The notes: a model not told the origin generated them from the letters alone. Positions 35,892 through 45,551 are shown, numbered from the stretch's first letter. The stretch is DNA of 64,000 bases from Rosistilla ulvae (GCF_007741475.1 NZ_CP036261.1:3473798-3537797); one strand, 5' to 3'. A program made the numbers and translations.

Positions 35892-38743
35892 GCTTGCGTC
35901 TCCTCCAACGCGTCCTCTTCCTGATCGGCAAACAGATGTTCGATGCTGCCCGTTTGGCAGATGACAGCGTAGTCGTCGTAATTGGTGGCGGCGTCGGGAT
36001 TGGCGACGAAGCGGCCTTCGCGGACGCCACGCACCACGTCGGCGGCGGCCAGGTCGGCCGACGCGTAGAGGGCGGGAGTGAAATCGGCGATGTTCACGCG
36101 CACATCCGCCTCCCTTTCACCGATGTTGAAGTAGCCCAACTGAACCAGATCGCGGTCCGCCTCGATACCGAGCGCCGCCAACATGTGCCGATACAGCGGC
36201 AATTGCAAATCGATCCATTCGTCGGTCGATTTCTTGTAGTGTTTCTTGAACGGATTGTGGGCATGGGTTTTGTAATCGATAACGGCCCAGCGATCGTCGT
36301 CGGGATGGTAGTCGATCCGGTCGATCCGTCCTTTCAGCCCAAACGGCATCCCGTCGACCATCACGACCGCGTTATCCTCCACATCGATTTGCCGTTCGGC
36401 GGCCCACAACAACCAGCCTTGATGCGTCCGTTCGACTTGGCGTTTGGCGACGATCTTTAAGCGGTCCAGGGCGCTGGTGATCTGCAAACGGACCGGCGCC
36501 GAGGGATGGTCGCCGTAGCGTTGTCGCCCCAGATCCGATGCGGTGTCCAACAAACAGGCTTCGACATCGGTCAGGTTGGTCGAATGTTTGGGCCCCGTCT
36601 TCCCGAATTCCTCCAACGCATCGTGGATCAAATTGCCGAATTGATTCGCAGCCAATTCGACGACGGTGTCGTCCAGCGGACGCAGTTTCGCGATGTGTCG
36701 CAAGAAGAAACGATAGGGGCAACGCAGGTAGTCGCCAAACGCGGTAACCGACAGGATCGTGGGCGGATCGTAGCCGCTGGGGACCGGGATCGGCAGGTCC
36801 GACGCGGGCTGGTCGGTCGACCAAATCGATTCGACGATCGGCCGTGGTGGCAGTTCTTCCAACAATCGGAGAGTTCTTGTCGCGGCGGTCGCGGGGGAAC
36901 ATGCAGCCAACAAACGGCTTGGCGGCGTTGGCGAACCGTCGGCACTCGACCGACCGACGATCAACTGCGCCGCGGGACGACTGTTCAGCATCAGGCTCAG
37001 CGCGTAGGCATCGCGGGCATACCGATGGTCGTTGTCGGCGATCTTGAATCGACGCCGCAGACCACCGGGCAGGAACGGGTCGGCCACCACACTCTCGGGA
37101 ACAAACGGGTCGTTCAACCCGACGATACAAAGCGCTTCGCTGGTGTCCAATGCCAGGTCCAACCAACCGACCAATTCGATCTTCTCCGGGGCTGCGGGTT
37201 GATGCAGTCGGACCTCCGCGATTTGAGCGACCAACATTTCTGCGATCGTTCCGGTCGGCAACGCGACCTCTAACGCTTGCGGAACGCTCCCCAGACGGTC
37301 GATTGCCGAATCGATCGCAGCCAACGCCTGACCCATCCGCTGTTGCCATTGCGGTCGCAGCGATTGCCGGCGGGCATCATAGATCGTTGCCAACATCGTT
37401 CGAACCGCGGCGCACCAGTCGGCCAAATGGATCTCGGTCGATCCGTCGTTGGCCAACAACGGTTCCAACCATCGGTCGATCCATTGGATCAAGCGTTCGA
37501 TCTGCGGGCGGTCTTCCGCCGCTTCGGGCAACGGATCGGTCGTCCGCAGCGGATAGTGTTCGCTGCGCAACCGGTCCAGGGCGATCAACCAATTTCCCGC
37601 GGTCGATTCGCCCGATCGCTGGGAATCGTTCAGTTCGGCGGTCAACACCGCGTAAAGGTCGGCGTGCCGGACCAAGCTGGCCAACGCGCGAAAGCTGCGG
37701 CTTTGGATGTAGTCGACGATCAACGAGAGCAGTCGCGCGGGGGCCGATCGAATCAGCGGCTCGCCCAGTTCGGCGTGGACGTCGATCCCGTCGATCGCCA
37801 ATTGTTGACTGACCGGGGCGATCATCGCTTCGTCGGTGATCCCAATCGTGATTTGATCGATCTCAAATTCGCCGCGCCAGCCCGACACGAACTGGCTGGT
37901 CGCCGCCGCCTGATCCTCGGCATCGGTTGCGGGAACCAATTGATCCTCGCGTATCTGCAGGTCTCGGTCCATCCACTGCGATGGAATCACGCAGCCGTGG
38001 GAATCGAACGCCTCCGATTCGGATTCGGGAGCGCCGACCAAGATCGTCACCTGCGGCGCGACCGTATCGATCATCGCTCGGATACTTTGATTCAGGTCGA
38101 CCGCGCCGATCACGATCACGTCGCCGGGAGCTTGGCAGATCCCTAACTCCGCCGCGCGACGACGCTGGGCATAGGGATCGGATCGACCGACCGAACGTAA
38201 AGTCTCCCCGTACGATTCGGCCAACGCATCGAGCAACTGCCAACGCGGTGCCTCTTGCGGCGTCTCCTTCAAAAGCTCCTTCGCCACGTCGCCAAAACTG
38301 AAATGCTCGCTGGCCAGTTCCTCATGCAAACGGCGAACCGCACCGGCCAATTCCAACCAGGGCGCGATCGGCGAACGAGGGGGCGGACTGGCGACCAACG
38401 GGACCAACGCCTCCGACGATGCCGCTCGCAACACCTGGCACCAAGCCAGCGTCTGTTCCAGTTCGCTGGCGATCGGATCGGTCGGTTCGTACAACCGCTC
38501 GGGCAAACGACCGGTGGTGATGATCTTCGGAGATTCGAGGGGCGTGTTGCGCTCGGTAGCATAACGTTCCAGAATCGCGGCAAATTGACGCGTCGCGCGA
38601 CGCCCCGGCAACACGATCGTTACCGCGCTGAGGTCCCATTGGCCTTTTGCGGGATACCGCTGCCACAGCCATTCGGCGGCCGACGGTAGTAACGGCCGCT
38701 GCCAGTTGAGGAAAAGGGGCTTCAAATTCGGACGCGATACCAC
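35888..38743 (-). CDS. AddB-like PD-(D/E)XK nuclease/inactive helicase
   Basis: 951 aa. The N-terminal three quarters resemble the helicase-like scaffold of AddB (VTIVLPGRRATRQFAAIL, then VIVIGAVDLNQSI). The C-terminal RecB-family nuclease is recognised from VTAFGDYLRCPYRFFLRHI, GRIDRID (about 805-811), D823-Y-K825 (VIDYKT) and LQLPLYRHML. I do not see the full four-Cys iron-sulfur set of B. subtilis AddB. GTG 38743 is preceded by GGAG at seven bases. It overlaps the helicase gene by ATGA, so the two make one complex. This is the only nuclease domain of the pair. Confidence 0.87.
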   Translation of the reverse strand: MVSRPNLKPLFLNWQRPLLPSAAEWLWQRYPAKGQWDLSAVTIVLPGRRATRQFAAILERYATERNTPLESPKIITTGRLPERLYEPTDPIASELEQTLAWCQVLRAASSEALVPLVASPPPRSPIAPWLELAGAVRRLHEELASEHFSFGDVAKELLKETPQEAPRWQLLDALAESYGETLRSVGRSDPYAQRRRAAELGICQAPGDVIVIGAVDLNQSIRAMIDTVAPQVTILVGAPESESEAFDSHGCVIPSQWMDRDLQIREDQLVPATDAEDQAAATSQFVSGWRGEFEIDQITIGITDEAMIAPVSQQLAIDGIDVHAELGEPLIRSAPARLLSLIVDYIQSRSFRALASLVRHADLYAVLTAELNDSQRSGESTAGNWLIALDRLRSEHYPLRTTDPLPEAAEDRPQIERLIQWIDRWLEPLLANDGSTEIHLADWCAAVRTMLATIYDARRQSLRPQWQQRMGQALAAIDSAIDRLGSVPQALEVALPTGTIAEMLVAQIAEVRLHQPAAPEKIELVGWLDLALDTSEALCIVGLNDPFVPESVVADPFLPGGLRRRFKIADNDHRYARDAYALSLMLNSRPAAQLIVGRSSADGSPTPPSRLLAACSPATAATRTLRLLEELPPRPIVESIWSTDQPASDLPIPVPSGYDPPTILSVTAFGDYLRCPYRFFLRHIAKLRPLDDTVVELAANQFGNLIHDALEEFGKTGPKHSTNLTDVEACLLDTASDLGRQRYGDHPSAPVRLQITSALDRLKIVAKRQVERTHQGWLLWAAERQIDVEDNAVVMVDGMPFGLKGRIDRIDYHPDDDRWAVIDYKTHAHNPFKKHYKKSTDEWIDLQLPLYRHMLAALGIEADRDLVQLGYFNIGEREADVRVNIADFTPALYASADLAAADVVRGVREGRFVANPDAATNYDDYAVICQTGSIEHLFADQEEDALEETQA

Positions 38744-39169
38744 AGACAGTCTCCGGTTCGGATCGGTAAATAGAGTGGTTCAAGGGTGGTGAAGTCTATC
38801 GTGCCACAGTTGGCGGACAAGTCTGGTCAATTCGGTCTCGACCACCCCACACGTCGCGCCACGACCGCCACGCAGCCCCCCGCCAACGGTCCGGCGCAGC
38901 GCGATGAACCGAATCAAACTGAAACGCGACAGAAAATGGTAACCCGACGCGTAAGCGCCGAGTGGAACTCGACGTATAAGCGAGACAGAGTGCAAATTCA
39001 TCGCTTACGCGTCGGGTTGCCAGGATGTCCCGCCCCCGACACACCGATTTGCCCTGCGCCCGGGCGATCGCCATCTTGGAACAATCGCCGACAGAAGCTA
39101 AGCTAATATTGCGATCGACAAACGCTTTGGATATTCGAGCTGGATCTGGTCTAGGATGAATCAACAACA
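38744..39169. other. Intergenic region with one palindromic element
   Basis: 426 bp between the AddB-like gene (minus) and a small plus-strand gene. Apart from the inverted repeat at 38941-39018, short open frames on both strands look non-coding. Promoters of both divergent genes should lie here. Confidence 0.5.
38941..39018. repeat. Palindromic element with 17-bp perfect arms
   Basis: AACCCGACGCGTAAGCG (38941-38957) is exactly complementary to CGCTTACGCGTCGGGTT (39002-39018). The 44-bp centre contains a partial inner inverted repeat (GACGTATAAGCGAG). No coding content; this resembles the REP/MITE elements elsewhere in the window but is a separate family. Confidence 0.7.
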
Positions 39170-39364
39170 ATGAAACGAATCAAATCGATGTGGCGTGCGA
39201 CCCGAATCTTGTGGGCCATCTTGCTTGCGGTTGGGCTTGTCTTGCCTTGGATCGATTGGATTATGTTCTATATCTGGTTGATTAATTTGCCGATCTGCGT
39301 CGGCGTTTTCTTCTACTTTGCCTATGTTCGCTACGATGAAGAAGGGAATGCCATCGAGCTCTAG
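39170..39364 (+). CDS. Small two-helix membrane protein, hypothetical
   Basis: 64 aa: a basic start (MKRIKSMWRATRI), two hydrophobic segments (LWAILLAVGLVLPWI; MFYIWLINLPICVGVFFYFA) and a polar end (YVRYDEEGNAIEL). The topology follows the positive-inside rule, which supports a real gene, but there is no family match I recognise. Its TAG stop is already part of the left arm of the next palindromic element. Confidence 0.5.
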   Translation: MKRIKSMWRATRILWAILLAVGLVLPWIDWIMFYIWLINLPICVGVFFYFAYVRYDEEGNAIEL

Positions 39365-39486
39365 CAGCTTGTCGGTTTAATCAGCCGATTGGGCGTTAGC
39401 GCCGGTTCCGCTGCCACTAAACCGGGACTAACGCCCAAACGGCGAATGCAAGTAAGCTCGTTGTGACTAAACCGACAAGCCGCTAG
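39361..39486. repeat. Palindromic element with 23-bp ends
   Basis: Left end CTAGCAGCTTGTCGGTTTAA and right end TTAAACC-type complement (TGACTAAACCGACAAGCC...) match at 21 of 23 positions. A second inner pair TTGGGCGTTAGCGCCGGTT / AACCGGGACTAACGCCCAA lets almost the whole 126 bp fold into a hairpin. The rest of the gap up to argS (39487-39761) shows nothing recognisable. Confidence 0.75.
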
Positions 39487-39761
39487 CATCTGGTCAGCGC
39501 GTCGAGCTCGTTGGTTCCGAGTTCCGCATTAGCATCGATACAGCCGTTGGTAATCGGCAAGCTATGTCCGTTCGCCCGATCGATGCCGGTTCAATCTCAC
39601 AGGCTGCCAACGTTGCACTTCGGGTCGTGATTTCGGGCCGCCGTTTGCGGCGGTTCGGGGCTTGTGGCATCCAGTCTGCCCCTCGACGCGAATTCTAGAT
39701 CTGATAGCCTTCCGGTTTGGAAATAGGCCCGGCGACAACCCTTCAATTGCCTCATCGACCC

Positions 39762-41738
39762 ATGCAAATCCAGCAAGAACTGAAACACCGCTTTTCCGCC
39801 GCACTGGCCGGTCTGACCTCTTCGCCCGACGAAGCCGCCCAATTGCTGCGTCCGACGCAAGATCCCAAGTTCGGCGATTATCAGTCCAATTGCGCGATGC
39901 CGCTGAAGAATGAATTGGGCAAGCCGCCGCGCGAGATCGCAGAATCGATCGTCGCGGCGCTGCAGGTCGACGATCTGTGCGATCCGCCCGAAATCGCCGG
40001 TCCCGGATTTATCAATCTGCGTTTGAAGAATGACTGGTTGGCTCAGCAGGCGACCGCGATGTTGCGCGACCCGCGTCTGGGCGTCCCCGCCGCTGCCAAT
40101 CCGCGGACCGTGGTCCTCGATTATTCGGGCCCCAACGTCGCCAAACCGATGCACGTCGGGCACATCCGATCGACGGTGATCGGCAGCGCGATCGCCGAAC
40201 TGCTGCGGTTCGCTGGCCATACCGTGATCACCGACAACCACGTCGGCGACTGGGGTACTCAATTTGGTATGGTGATCTACGGCTACAAGCACTTCCTCGA
40301 CCGCGAGGCGTTCCAGTCGCAACCGGTCGCCGAACTGCTGCGTCTATATCGGCTTGTCAACAACCTTATCGATTATCACAACAGCGTCGCTTCCTTGCCA
40401 AACCGCGCGGCGGCGATAGAAAAAGCGACAGCCGATCTGGCGACAGCCGTTGCCGCGGAAGCTGCCGAGACCGAGAAGAAAGCAAAAAAGAAGGCTCTGA
40501 AAAACGTAGCCGCTGCGGAGCGGAAGCTGCAGAGCACGCGCGACGACCTGGAATCGACGCGTCAGAAAATCGCGGCGGTCGAAGCCGACAAATCCCTGCA
40601 CGATCTGGCGCTTGCGCATCCGGAGATCGCCGCGACCGTGCTGCAAGAGACGGCCAAGCTGCACGAAGGGGACAAGGAGAACCTGACGCTGTGGCATGAA
40701 GTACTGCCATTTTGCCGCGACGAGATCGACAAGATCTACAACCGGTTGGATATCGCGTTCGACCATCAGCATGGCGAGAGCTTCTACCATGAGATGCTCG
40801 GCGGCGTGATCGAGCAATTGGAAGCTGCGGGATTGGCTCAGCCGAGCGATGGGGCGCTGTGCGTCTTCCTGCCTGAGTTCGAAGCGCCGATGATCGTTCG
40901 CAAAAAGGATGGCGCTTATTTGTACGCGACGACCGATCTGGCGACGCTTGAGTACCGGATGCGCGAGTGGTCTCCCGACGAGATCTTGATCGTCACCGAC
41001 CATCGCCAGGCGGAGCACTTTGAAAAGGTCTTCATCGTCGGACGCAAGCTCGGCTGTGGCGACGTGCAACTGAAGCATCTCCCCTTCGGCACCGTGTTGG
41101 ATGAATCTGGCAAGCCGTTCAAGACCCGATCGGGATCGACCGTTGGGCTGGAAGCTCTTTTGGACGACGCCGTCGACGCTGCCTTTGCCGCGGTCTGCGA
41201 TCCAGATCGCGTGGCGAAGATCGATCCGCCACTGTCGGACGATGAGAAGCAAACGATCTCGCGGGTTGTGGGGCACGGAGCGATCAAATACGCCGATCTC
41301 GCTCACAACCGAACCAGCGACTACAAGTTCAGCCTCGAAAAGATGGTCTCCTTGGACGGTAACACGTCGGCCTACATTCAATACTCCTACGCCCGGATGC
41401 AGAGTATCCTCAGTCGCGCCGAATCGAGCGAACAGCAGGTAATCGATGGCGACGCGGCGATCCTGATCGGTGCTCCCGCCGAACGAGCGTTGGTGATCCG
41501 GTTGCTGCAATTCGGCGAAGCGATCGACCAGTCGCTGGAGGATTATCGCCCCAACGTGATCGTCGATTATCTGTACGATGTTGCCAAAGCCTATTCCAGC
41601 TTCTATGAACAATGCCCCGTTCTGAAAGCAGACGACACCGCGACGCTGAACAGCCGATTGGCGATCGTCAGCGCCACAGCGCGGATCCTTCGCCAAGGGC
41701 TGCAGTTGCTGGGTATCGATGTCGTTCCGCGAATGTAG
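39762..41738 (+). CDS. argS: Arginyl-tRNA synthetase
   Basis: 658 aa from ATG 39762. N-terminal additional domain with FGDYQSNCAMPL (38-48). The class I catalytic domain has YSGPNVAKPMHVGHIRST with the HVGH motif at 131-134 and VGDWGTQFG. KMSKS is represented by a degenerate KPFKTRSGSTVG. The anticodon-binding DALR domain has NTSAYIQYSYARMQSIL and the typical end ILRQGLQLLGIDVVPRM. Between about residues 205 and 285 lies an Ala/Lys/Glu-rich coiled-coil insertion (AAETEKKAKKKALKNVAAAE), longer than in E. coli ArgS (577 aa). Convergent with the TonB-dependent receptor gene. Confidence 0.96.
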   Translation: MQIQQELKHRFSAALAGLTSSPDEAAQLLRPTQDPKFGDYQSNCAMPLKNELGKPPREIAESIVAALQVDDLCDPPEIAGPGFINLRLKNDWLAQQATAMLRDPRLGVPAAANPRTVVLDYSGPNVAKPMHVGHIRSTVIGSAIAELLRFAGHTVITDNHVGDWGTQFGMVIYGYKHFLDREAFQSQPVAELLRLYRLVNNLIDYHNSVASLPNRAAAIEKATADLATAVAAEAAETEKKAKKKALKNVAAAERKLQSTRDDLESTRQKIAAVEADKSLHDLALAHPEIAATVLQETAKLHEGDKENLTLWHEVLPFCRDEIDKIYNRLDIAFDHQHGESFYHEMLGGVIEQLEAAGLAQPSDGALCVFLPEFEAPMIVRKKDGAYLYATTDLATLEYRMREWSPDEILIVTDHRQAEHFEKVFIVGRKLGCGDVQLKHLPFGTVLDESGKPFKTRSGSTVGLEALLDDAVDAAFAAVCDPDRVAKIDPPLSDDEKQTISRVVGHGAIKYADLAHNRTSDYKFSLEKMVSLDGNTSAYIQYSYARMQSILSRAESSEQQVIDGDAAILIGAPAERALVIRLLQFGEAIDQSLEDYRPNVIVDYLYDVAKAYSSFYEQCPVLKADDTATLNSRLAIVSATARILRQGLQLLGIDVVPRM

Positions 41739-41760
41739 CGGTCTGATGAAGGCACGAAAA

Positions 41761-41801
41761 AGCCGCGTTAGAAATCGGAGGACTCCGTTTCCAACGCGGC
41801 T
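41761..41801 (-). terminator. Terminator hairpin between convergent argS and receptor genes
   Basis: AGCCGCGTT (41761) pairs with AACGCGGCT (ends 41801), with inner pairs GAAA/TTTC and CGGAG/CTCCG. Read on the minus strand the hairpin is followed by TTTTCGTGCC, which suits termination of the receptor gene. It may also stop argS transcription. Confidence 0.75.
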
Positions 41802-41833
41802 TGCGGTTCGCATAGACGATGTTTGTCGGGCGT

Positions 41834-44266
41834 CTACAGTTCGTATTGGTATCCGAAGATGGCGTTGAATCCAGCACCATCGACGCCGCTTCCAAGCACG
41901 CGATAGTACTTGTTGGTGATGTTTTCCAGACCCAACGAAACCAAGTGCTGGTTCTTGTCGCCGAAACGCTGTCCGGTGCGGATGTTTAACGTCGCATAAC
42001 CTGGCGTGCCGCCGGGGATGAACCGGACATCGCCGAGGTTTGTGTCGTTATAGCGATCGGCTCGATCGACCATCCAAGTGTAGATGTCGAAATAGCAACC
42101 TTGTTTCGGCTCGTCGAATCGCAGTCCCACGATCCCCTGAATCGGCGGGATCCGCGAGATCGGTTCGTCGCTGCTGGTCAGCTGGCCGTAGGTGTAGGCG
42201 AAGTTGCCGTAGAGTGCCAGGTTGCGGTGCAACATGTATTCGCCCGTCAGCTCGGTACCGTTGAGGTACGCGGTTTGGTTGGTAAGAAAGTCGACACCGC
42301 CGATCGTCTCCCGTGACAAGAAGCTGTCGAAGTCGGTCCAGAACTCGACAACCTGCATCCGCAACCGATCGTAATTGAACTTCAACCCAACCTCGTAGGT
42401 CAGGCTGTGCTCGGGTTCTGCGGATAGGTTGCCCACCAGCGGCACCGAGACGTTGTTCTGCAGCGAATCTTTGTTGGCGGTGAGGTCATCGATCGTCGGA
42501 GCGCGGAAGCCTTCATAGACTCCCCCGATCAAACGCCATTCGTCGGTCAGGCGATAGCTGAGTCCGACGCTGCCAATCCAGTCTTGATAGGAGCGTTCAA
42601 AGTAGGTCGGCCCGAGCGTGGTGAAGTTGGGCGTTCCCGAAACGTTGATGTTTTCGTAGCGGACGCTCGAGGTCGCATCGAGCCGTTCGGTCAACGGAAC
42701 GTGCCACGACAGATAAACGCCCACGCGGTCGGCTTTGGAATCGTCGGGGTATTGCGGATCGATTGGCGTCGGCGTCGATCCGCCGGTGGTCGGATTGTCG
42801 ATCCGCACGCGCTGGGCGTCGATCGATTCGTCGTAGTAGTCGGCTCCGTAGGTCAGCTTGCCGAAGTCGCCGATGTCTTTGACGATCGACAACACGCTGC
42901 CCCAGCCGAGGTCGTCGAACTCGCCGATCTCGCGACGCGTTGGGACCGATGTCGGATCGTTGTCGTCATAGCGATCGACAACTGTCGCCTCTTTGGTTCG
43001 CGAACCGGACATCGTGAAGGAGTAGGCGTCGGCGAAGAACAGGTCGTCTTCGACGATACCTTCCAGGCGAGCGTAGATCAGATCGCGTTGCTGGGGATCG
43101 AAGACGGTGGGTCGCTGAGTGGGGATGTTTCCGTTGGAGGGTGGACCGAGCACAAACGGCAGAAAGCGGTCGCTGCGTTTGAGGTCGTTCTGTTCGAAGT
43201 GTTGTAATGCGACGGTCAACATGTGATCGCGATGGATCATCCGTTGCAGCTTGATATCGCCAGCGTATTGCGTGTAGTCGGTGGCGGCTTGGCGGCCCAT
43301 GTCGCCACCGATGTCGAGATTGCCGACGTCGTAATAGGAGACGCCGCCGGTGACGCCGGTCGCGCCATACCATCCACTGAACGCGGTTCGCGTGTACGAA
43401 GAGGCTTCGGCGGTGCTGTAGAACTGAGTGAACTGAGGACTCAGGTAGTCGCCGCGCATCGGATCGGCAGACCGCGTGACGACGTTGATCACGCCGCCGA
43501 TCGCGTCGCTTCCCCAGATCGCCGCTTCCGCACCACGGATGATTTCAATCCGCTCGATCGTGCCCGGATCGATCGTGCCAGTGTATTGATTCGGGCCTGG
43601 ACGCAGGATGCTTGTGTTCATCCGGATGCCGTCGATCATAACCAAGATCTGCTGGCCGGTGAGTCCGCGAATGAAGGGAGAGACCTGGCCATTGCCGGTT
43701 TGCTGCAGCAACACGCCGACTTCGTTTTGCAATGCGCGGTACATCGACGATGCCTGCCGTCGCTCGAGATCTTGGCGGTCGACGATCGTGCCTAGTTGCG
43801 GCGCGTCCCAGATGCTCGACTCGCTTCGCAGGACGCTATTGAGTCCCGTCGGGTCGCTGACGGTCCCGCCAAACGACTGTTGGCTCAACGATGGAAAGCC
43901 ACCGCTGGTCCACGGGTTGGTCGTCGTGTTAGAGGGCTGGTTCGCGGGGTTGCTCGACGGAGTCGGTTCCGAGGGAAAGTTCGCTGTCAAATCACCCAGC
44001 GGTGCGTCTTCTACGGGCGGAATGTCAAAATCGACCGCTGGCGGATCGAGAAGACTTGAACCTGATGAAGACGCTTCGGGCGTGCCCACTGCCGGTTCGG
44101 GAGCTTCCACCACAGGAGGTCGAATCTCGATCCCCGGCAACGTCGGCTGGCCATCCTCTTGTATCAGTGCAGCTAATCGAACGACCGGTAGAACCGGCTG
44201 ATCGGCGTCCAGTTGCAGTCCCACTGTTGGGGCGGCTGCGAGGGCGAATGCTAATAGTTTTCTCAT
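41834..44266 (-). CDS. TonB-dependent outer membrane receptor, probably haem/hemin
   Basis: About 810 aa from ATG 44266, which has AAGGA at the right distance; an in-frame TTG at 44281 is also possible. A signal peptide (MRKLLAFALAAAPTVGLQL) and a Pro/Ser/Asn-rich linker to about residue 150 come first. The plug domain has IVDRQDLERRQASSMYRAL, FIRGLTGQQILVMIDGIRMN, IERIEIIRGAEAAIWGSDAI and GGVINVVTR. The 22-stranded barrel ends in an aromatic-rich strand (GYQYEL). Substrate is inferred from context: hemP and a TonB gene lie divergently next to it. Iron control is expected, but I saw no convincing Fur box. Confidence 0.9.
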   Translation of the reverse strand: MRKLLAFALAAAPTVGLQLDADQPVLPVVRLAALIQEDGQPTLPGIEIRPPVVEAPEPAVGTPEASSSGSSLLDPPAVDFDIPPVEDAPLGDLTANFPSEPTPSSNPANQPSNTTTNPWTSGGFPSLSQQSFGGTVSDPTGLNSVLRSESSIWDAPQLGTIVDRQDLERRQASSMYRALQNEVGVLLQQTGNGQVSPFIRGLTGQQILVMIDGIRMNTSILRPGPNQYTGTIDPGTIERIEIIRGAEAAIWGSDAIGGVINVVTRSADPMRGDYLSPQFTQFYSTAEASSYTRTAFSGWYGATGVTGGVSYYDVGNLDIGGDMGRQAATDYTQYAGDIKLQRMIHRDHMLTVALQHFEQNDLKRSDRFLPFVLGPPSNGNIPTQRPTVFDPQQRDLIYARLEGIVEDDLFFADAYSFTMSGSRTKEATVVDRYDDNDPTSVPTRREIGEFDDLGWGSVLSIVKDIGDFGKLTYGADYYDESIDAQRVRIDNPTTGGSTPTPIDPQYPDDSKADRVGVYLSWHVPLTERLDATSSVRYENINVSGTPNFTTLGPTYFERSYQDWIGSVGLSYRLTDEWRLIGGVYEGFRAPTIDDLTANKDSLQNNVSVPLVGNLSAEPEHSLTYEVGLKFNYDRLRMQVVEFWTDFDSFLSRETIGGVDFLTNQTAYLNGTELTGEYMLHRNLALYGNFAYTYGQLTSSDEPISRIPPIQGIVGLRFDEPKQGCYFDIYTWMVDRADRYNDTNLGDVRFIPGGTPGYATLNIRTGQRFGDKNQHLVSLGLENITNKYYRVLGSGVDGAGFNAIFGYQYEL

Positions 44267-44671
44267 CGACTTGTCCTTCAAACCGGAACGTTTGGCGTGC
44301 CGTGGCGACCGAGCTAGACCTGCATAATCGTTCCGAGTGCTACATCTTGGACTATCGGTCCCCCTCCCCCGATCGATTCGATCTTCAAAACCGAACCGTC
44401 AAACTCAACCCAATAGGAGCAAGAGACTGCCGTTGCGGGGAAAGGGCGACGGGAAATCCACCGCGTAGGGTGGCGAATCCGCCATGTAGAATCATCGAAT
44501 CGGCGGGGCCCCGCAGGGTGATGACGCGATTCCTTCAGCGTTTTCGGGCCTCTGCGACCAATTCTGGCCCACTGAGACGCCTGGCACAGCGTGTGCTTAA
44601 CAAGGATTGGCCGCTTCACAGGTCCCAGCAACCCTCCACTCTCCCTTTGCCTTCTACCCGCATCGCAACGA
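44267..44671. other. Divergent control region between the receptor and hemP genes
   Basis: 405 bp with no supported gene. Both promoters should be here. The sequence contains an AT-poor stretch and no recognisable Fur palindrome; I could not place -10/-35 boxes. Confidence 0.45.
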
Positions 44672-44863
44672 ATGCCCGACGACAATGAACATGTTCCGCC
44701 AGCGGTCCCCGCCGAGAAACCCGTTTTCGATGCCGATGACCGACCGCGGCTGGTTTCATCGAGCGAGTTGATGTGTGGACGGCGTGAGATCTGGATCCAA
44801 CATGGGGATGCTGTCTACCGGCTTCGGGTAACTTCAGCCGACAAGTTATACTTGACCAAATGA
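44672..44863 (+). CDS. hemP: Hemin uptake protein HemP
   Basis: 63 aa. The C-terminal half matches the HemP family: SSSELMCGRREIWIQHGDAV, then YRLRVTSADKLYLTK, ending in the usual xLxLTK. HemP/HmuP proteins are small and in proteobacteria help activate haem receptor expression. Here the gene faces away from the TonB-dependent receptor and precedes tonB by 31 bp, which fits the same haem uptake unit. The disordered Pro-rich N-terminus is as usual. ATG 44672 is chosen; an upstream in-frame start at 44591 would add unrelated residues. Confidence 0.9.
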   Translation: MPDDNEHVPPAVPAEKPVFDADDRPRLVSSSELMCGRREIWIQHGDAVYRLRVTSADKLYLTK

Positions 44864-44894
44864 AACGAGCTTTCCCCTGCAGCGTGAACCGATT

Positions 44895-45551
44895 TTGAAC
44901 CTCTATTTCCGCTCGACCAGCTTTGCCTTCGCGCTCCATGCGTCGGCGCTTGTGGCGATGTGCGCTGTGCCGTTGGCGGTCAGCGAGCGGTTCACGTCGT
45001 CGGGGCAGCGGAATGTGATCTCGATTCAATTGAGCATCGCTCAGCCCTCAGCTGTCGAGTCGGTGGCGATGACGATCGAGCCGACGCCGCCGTTGCCACG
45101 AGAAAATCCAGTCGAATTCCGGCCCGTTCCGAACTCCACGTTATCGCGTCCCGCACTGGCTCCTCCCCCCCCACCCGAAGTGACTCCGCAAACGATGCCG
45201 GTACTGCGCCGCGCTGTCGCCAGTCGCATGCTTCCCCCTGCGGTCACGATCATTCCGATCCAACAGCAAACCGGATTGTCGGAAAAAGAACCGGCCAGTT
45301 TTGCCGCGAACCAACCGCCGCAGTACCCGATCCAAGCGGTCCGGGATCGGCTGCAGGGAACGGTCATGCTGCGGCTGTTCGTCGATTCGACAGGTCGCGT
45401 GGAAGATGTGGAGATCGTCGAGTCGAGCGGTCACGTAGCACTCGATGACGCGGCGATGGAAGCTGTTAAGAAGTGGACCGGCCAGCCAGCAAAACGCTAC
45501 GGCCGCCCGATCGCCAGCGAAGAAGTCCTGCCGATCCGTTTCCGGTTGTAA
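44895..45551 (+). CDS. tonB: TonB energy transducer
   Basis: 218 aa. One N-terminal membrane helix (FAFALHASALVAMCAVPLAV), a Pro-rich periplasmic spacer (PALAPPPPPEVTPQTMPVL), and a C-terminal TonB domain (PPQYPIQAVRDRLQGTVMLR, LFVDSTGRVEDVEIVESSG, DDAAMEAVKKWTGQPAKRYG). It transmits proton-motive force to TonB-dependent receptors. The start appears to be TTG at 44895, since no in-frame ATG precedes the membrane helix. No exbB/exbD is next to it. It probably serves the divergent receptor. Confidence 0.9.
   Translation: MNLYFRSTSFAFALHASALVAMCAVPLAVSERFTSSGQRNVISIQLSIAQPSAVESVAMTIEPTPPLPRENPVEFRPVPNSTLSRPALAPPPPPEVTPQTMPVLRRAVASRMLPPAVTIIPIQQQTGLSEKEPASFAANQPPQYPIQAVRDRLQGTVMLRLFVDSTGRVEDVEIVESSGHVALDDAAMEAVKKWTGQPAKRYGRPIASEEVLPIRFRL

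Noticed and set aside
44267-44671. Fur box in the receptor/hemP control region
   Set aside because: No stretch matches the GATAATGATAATCATTATC pattern well enough.
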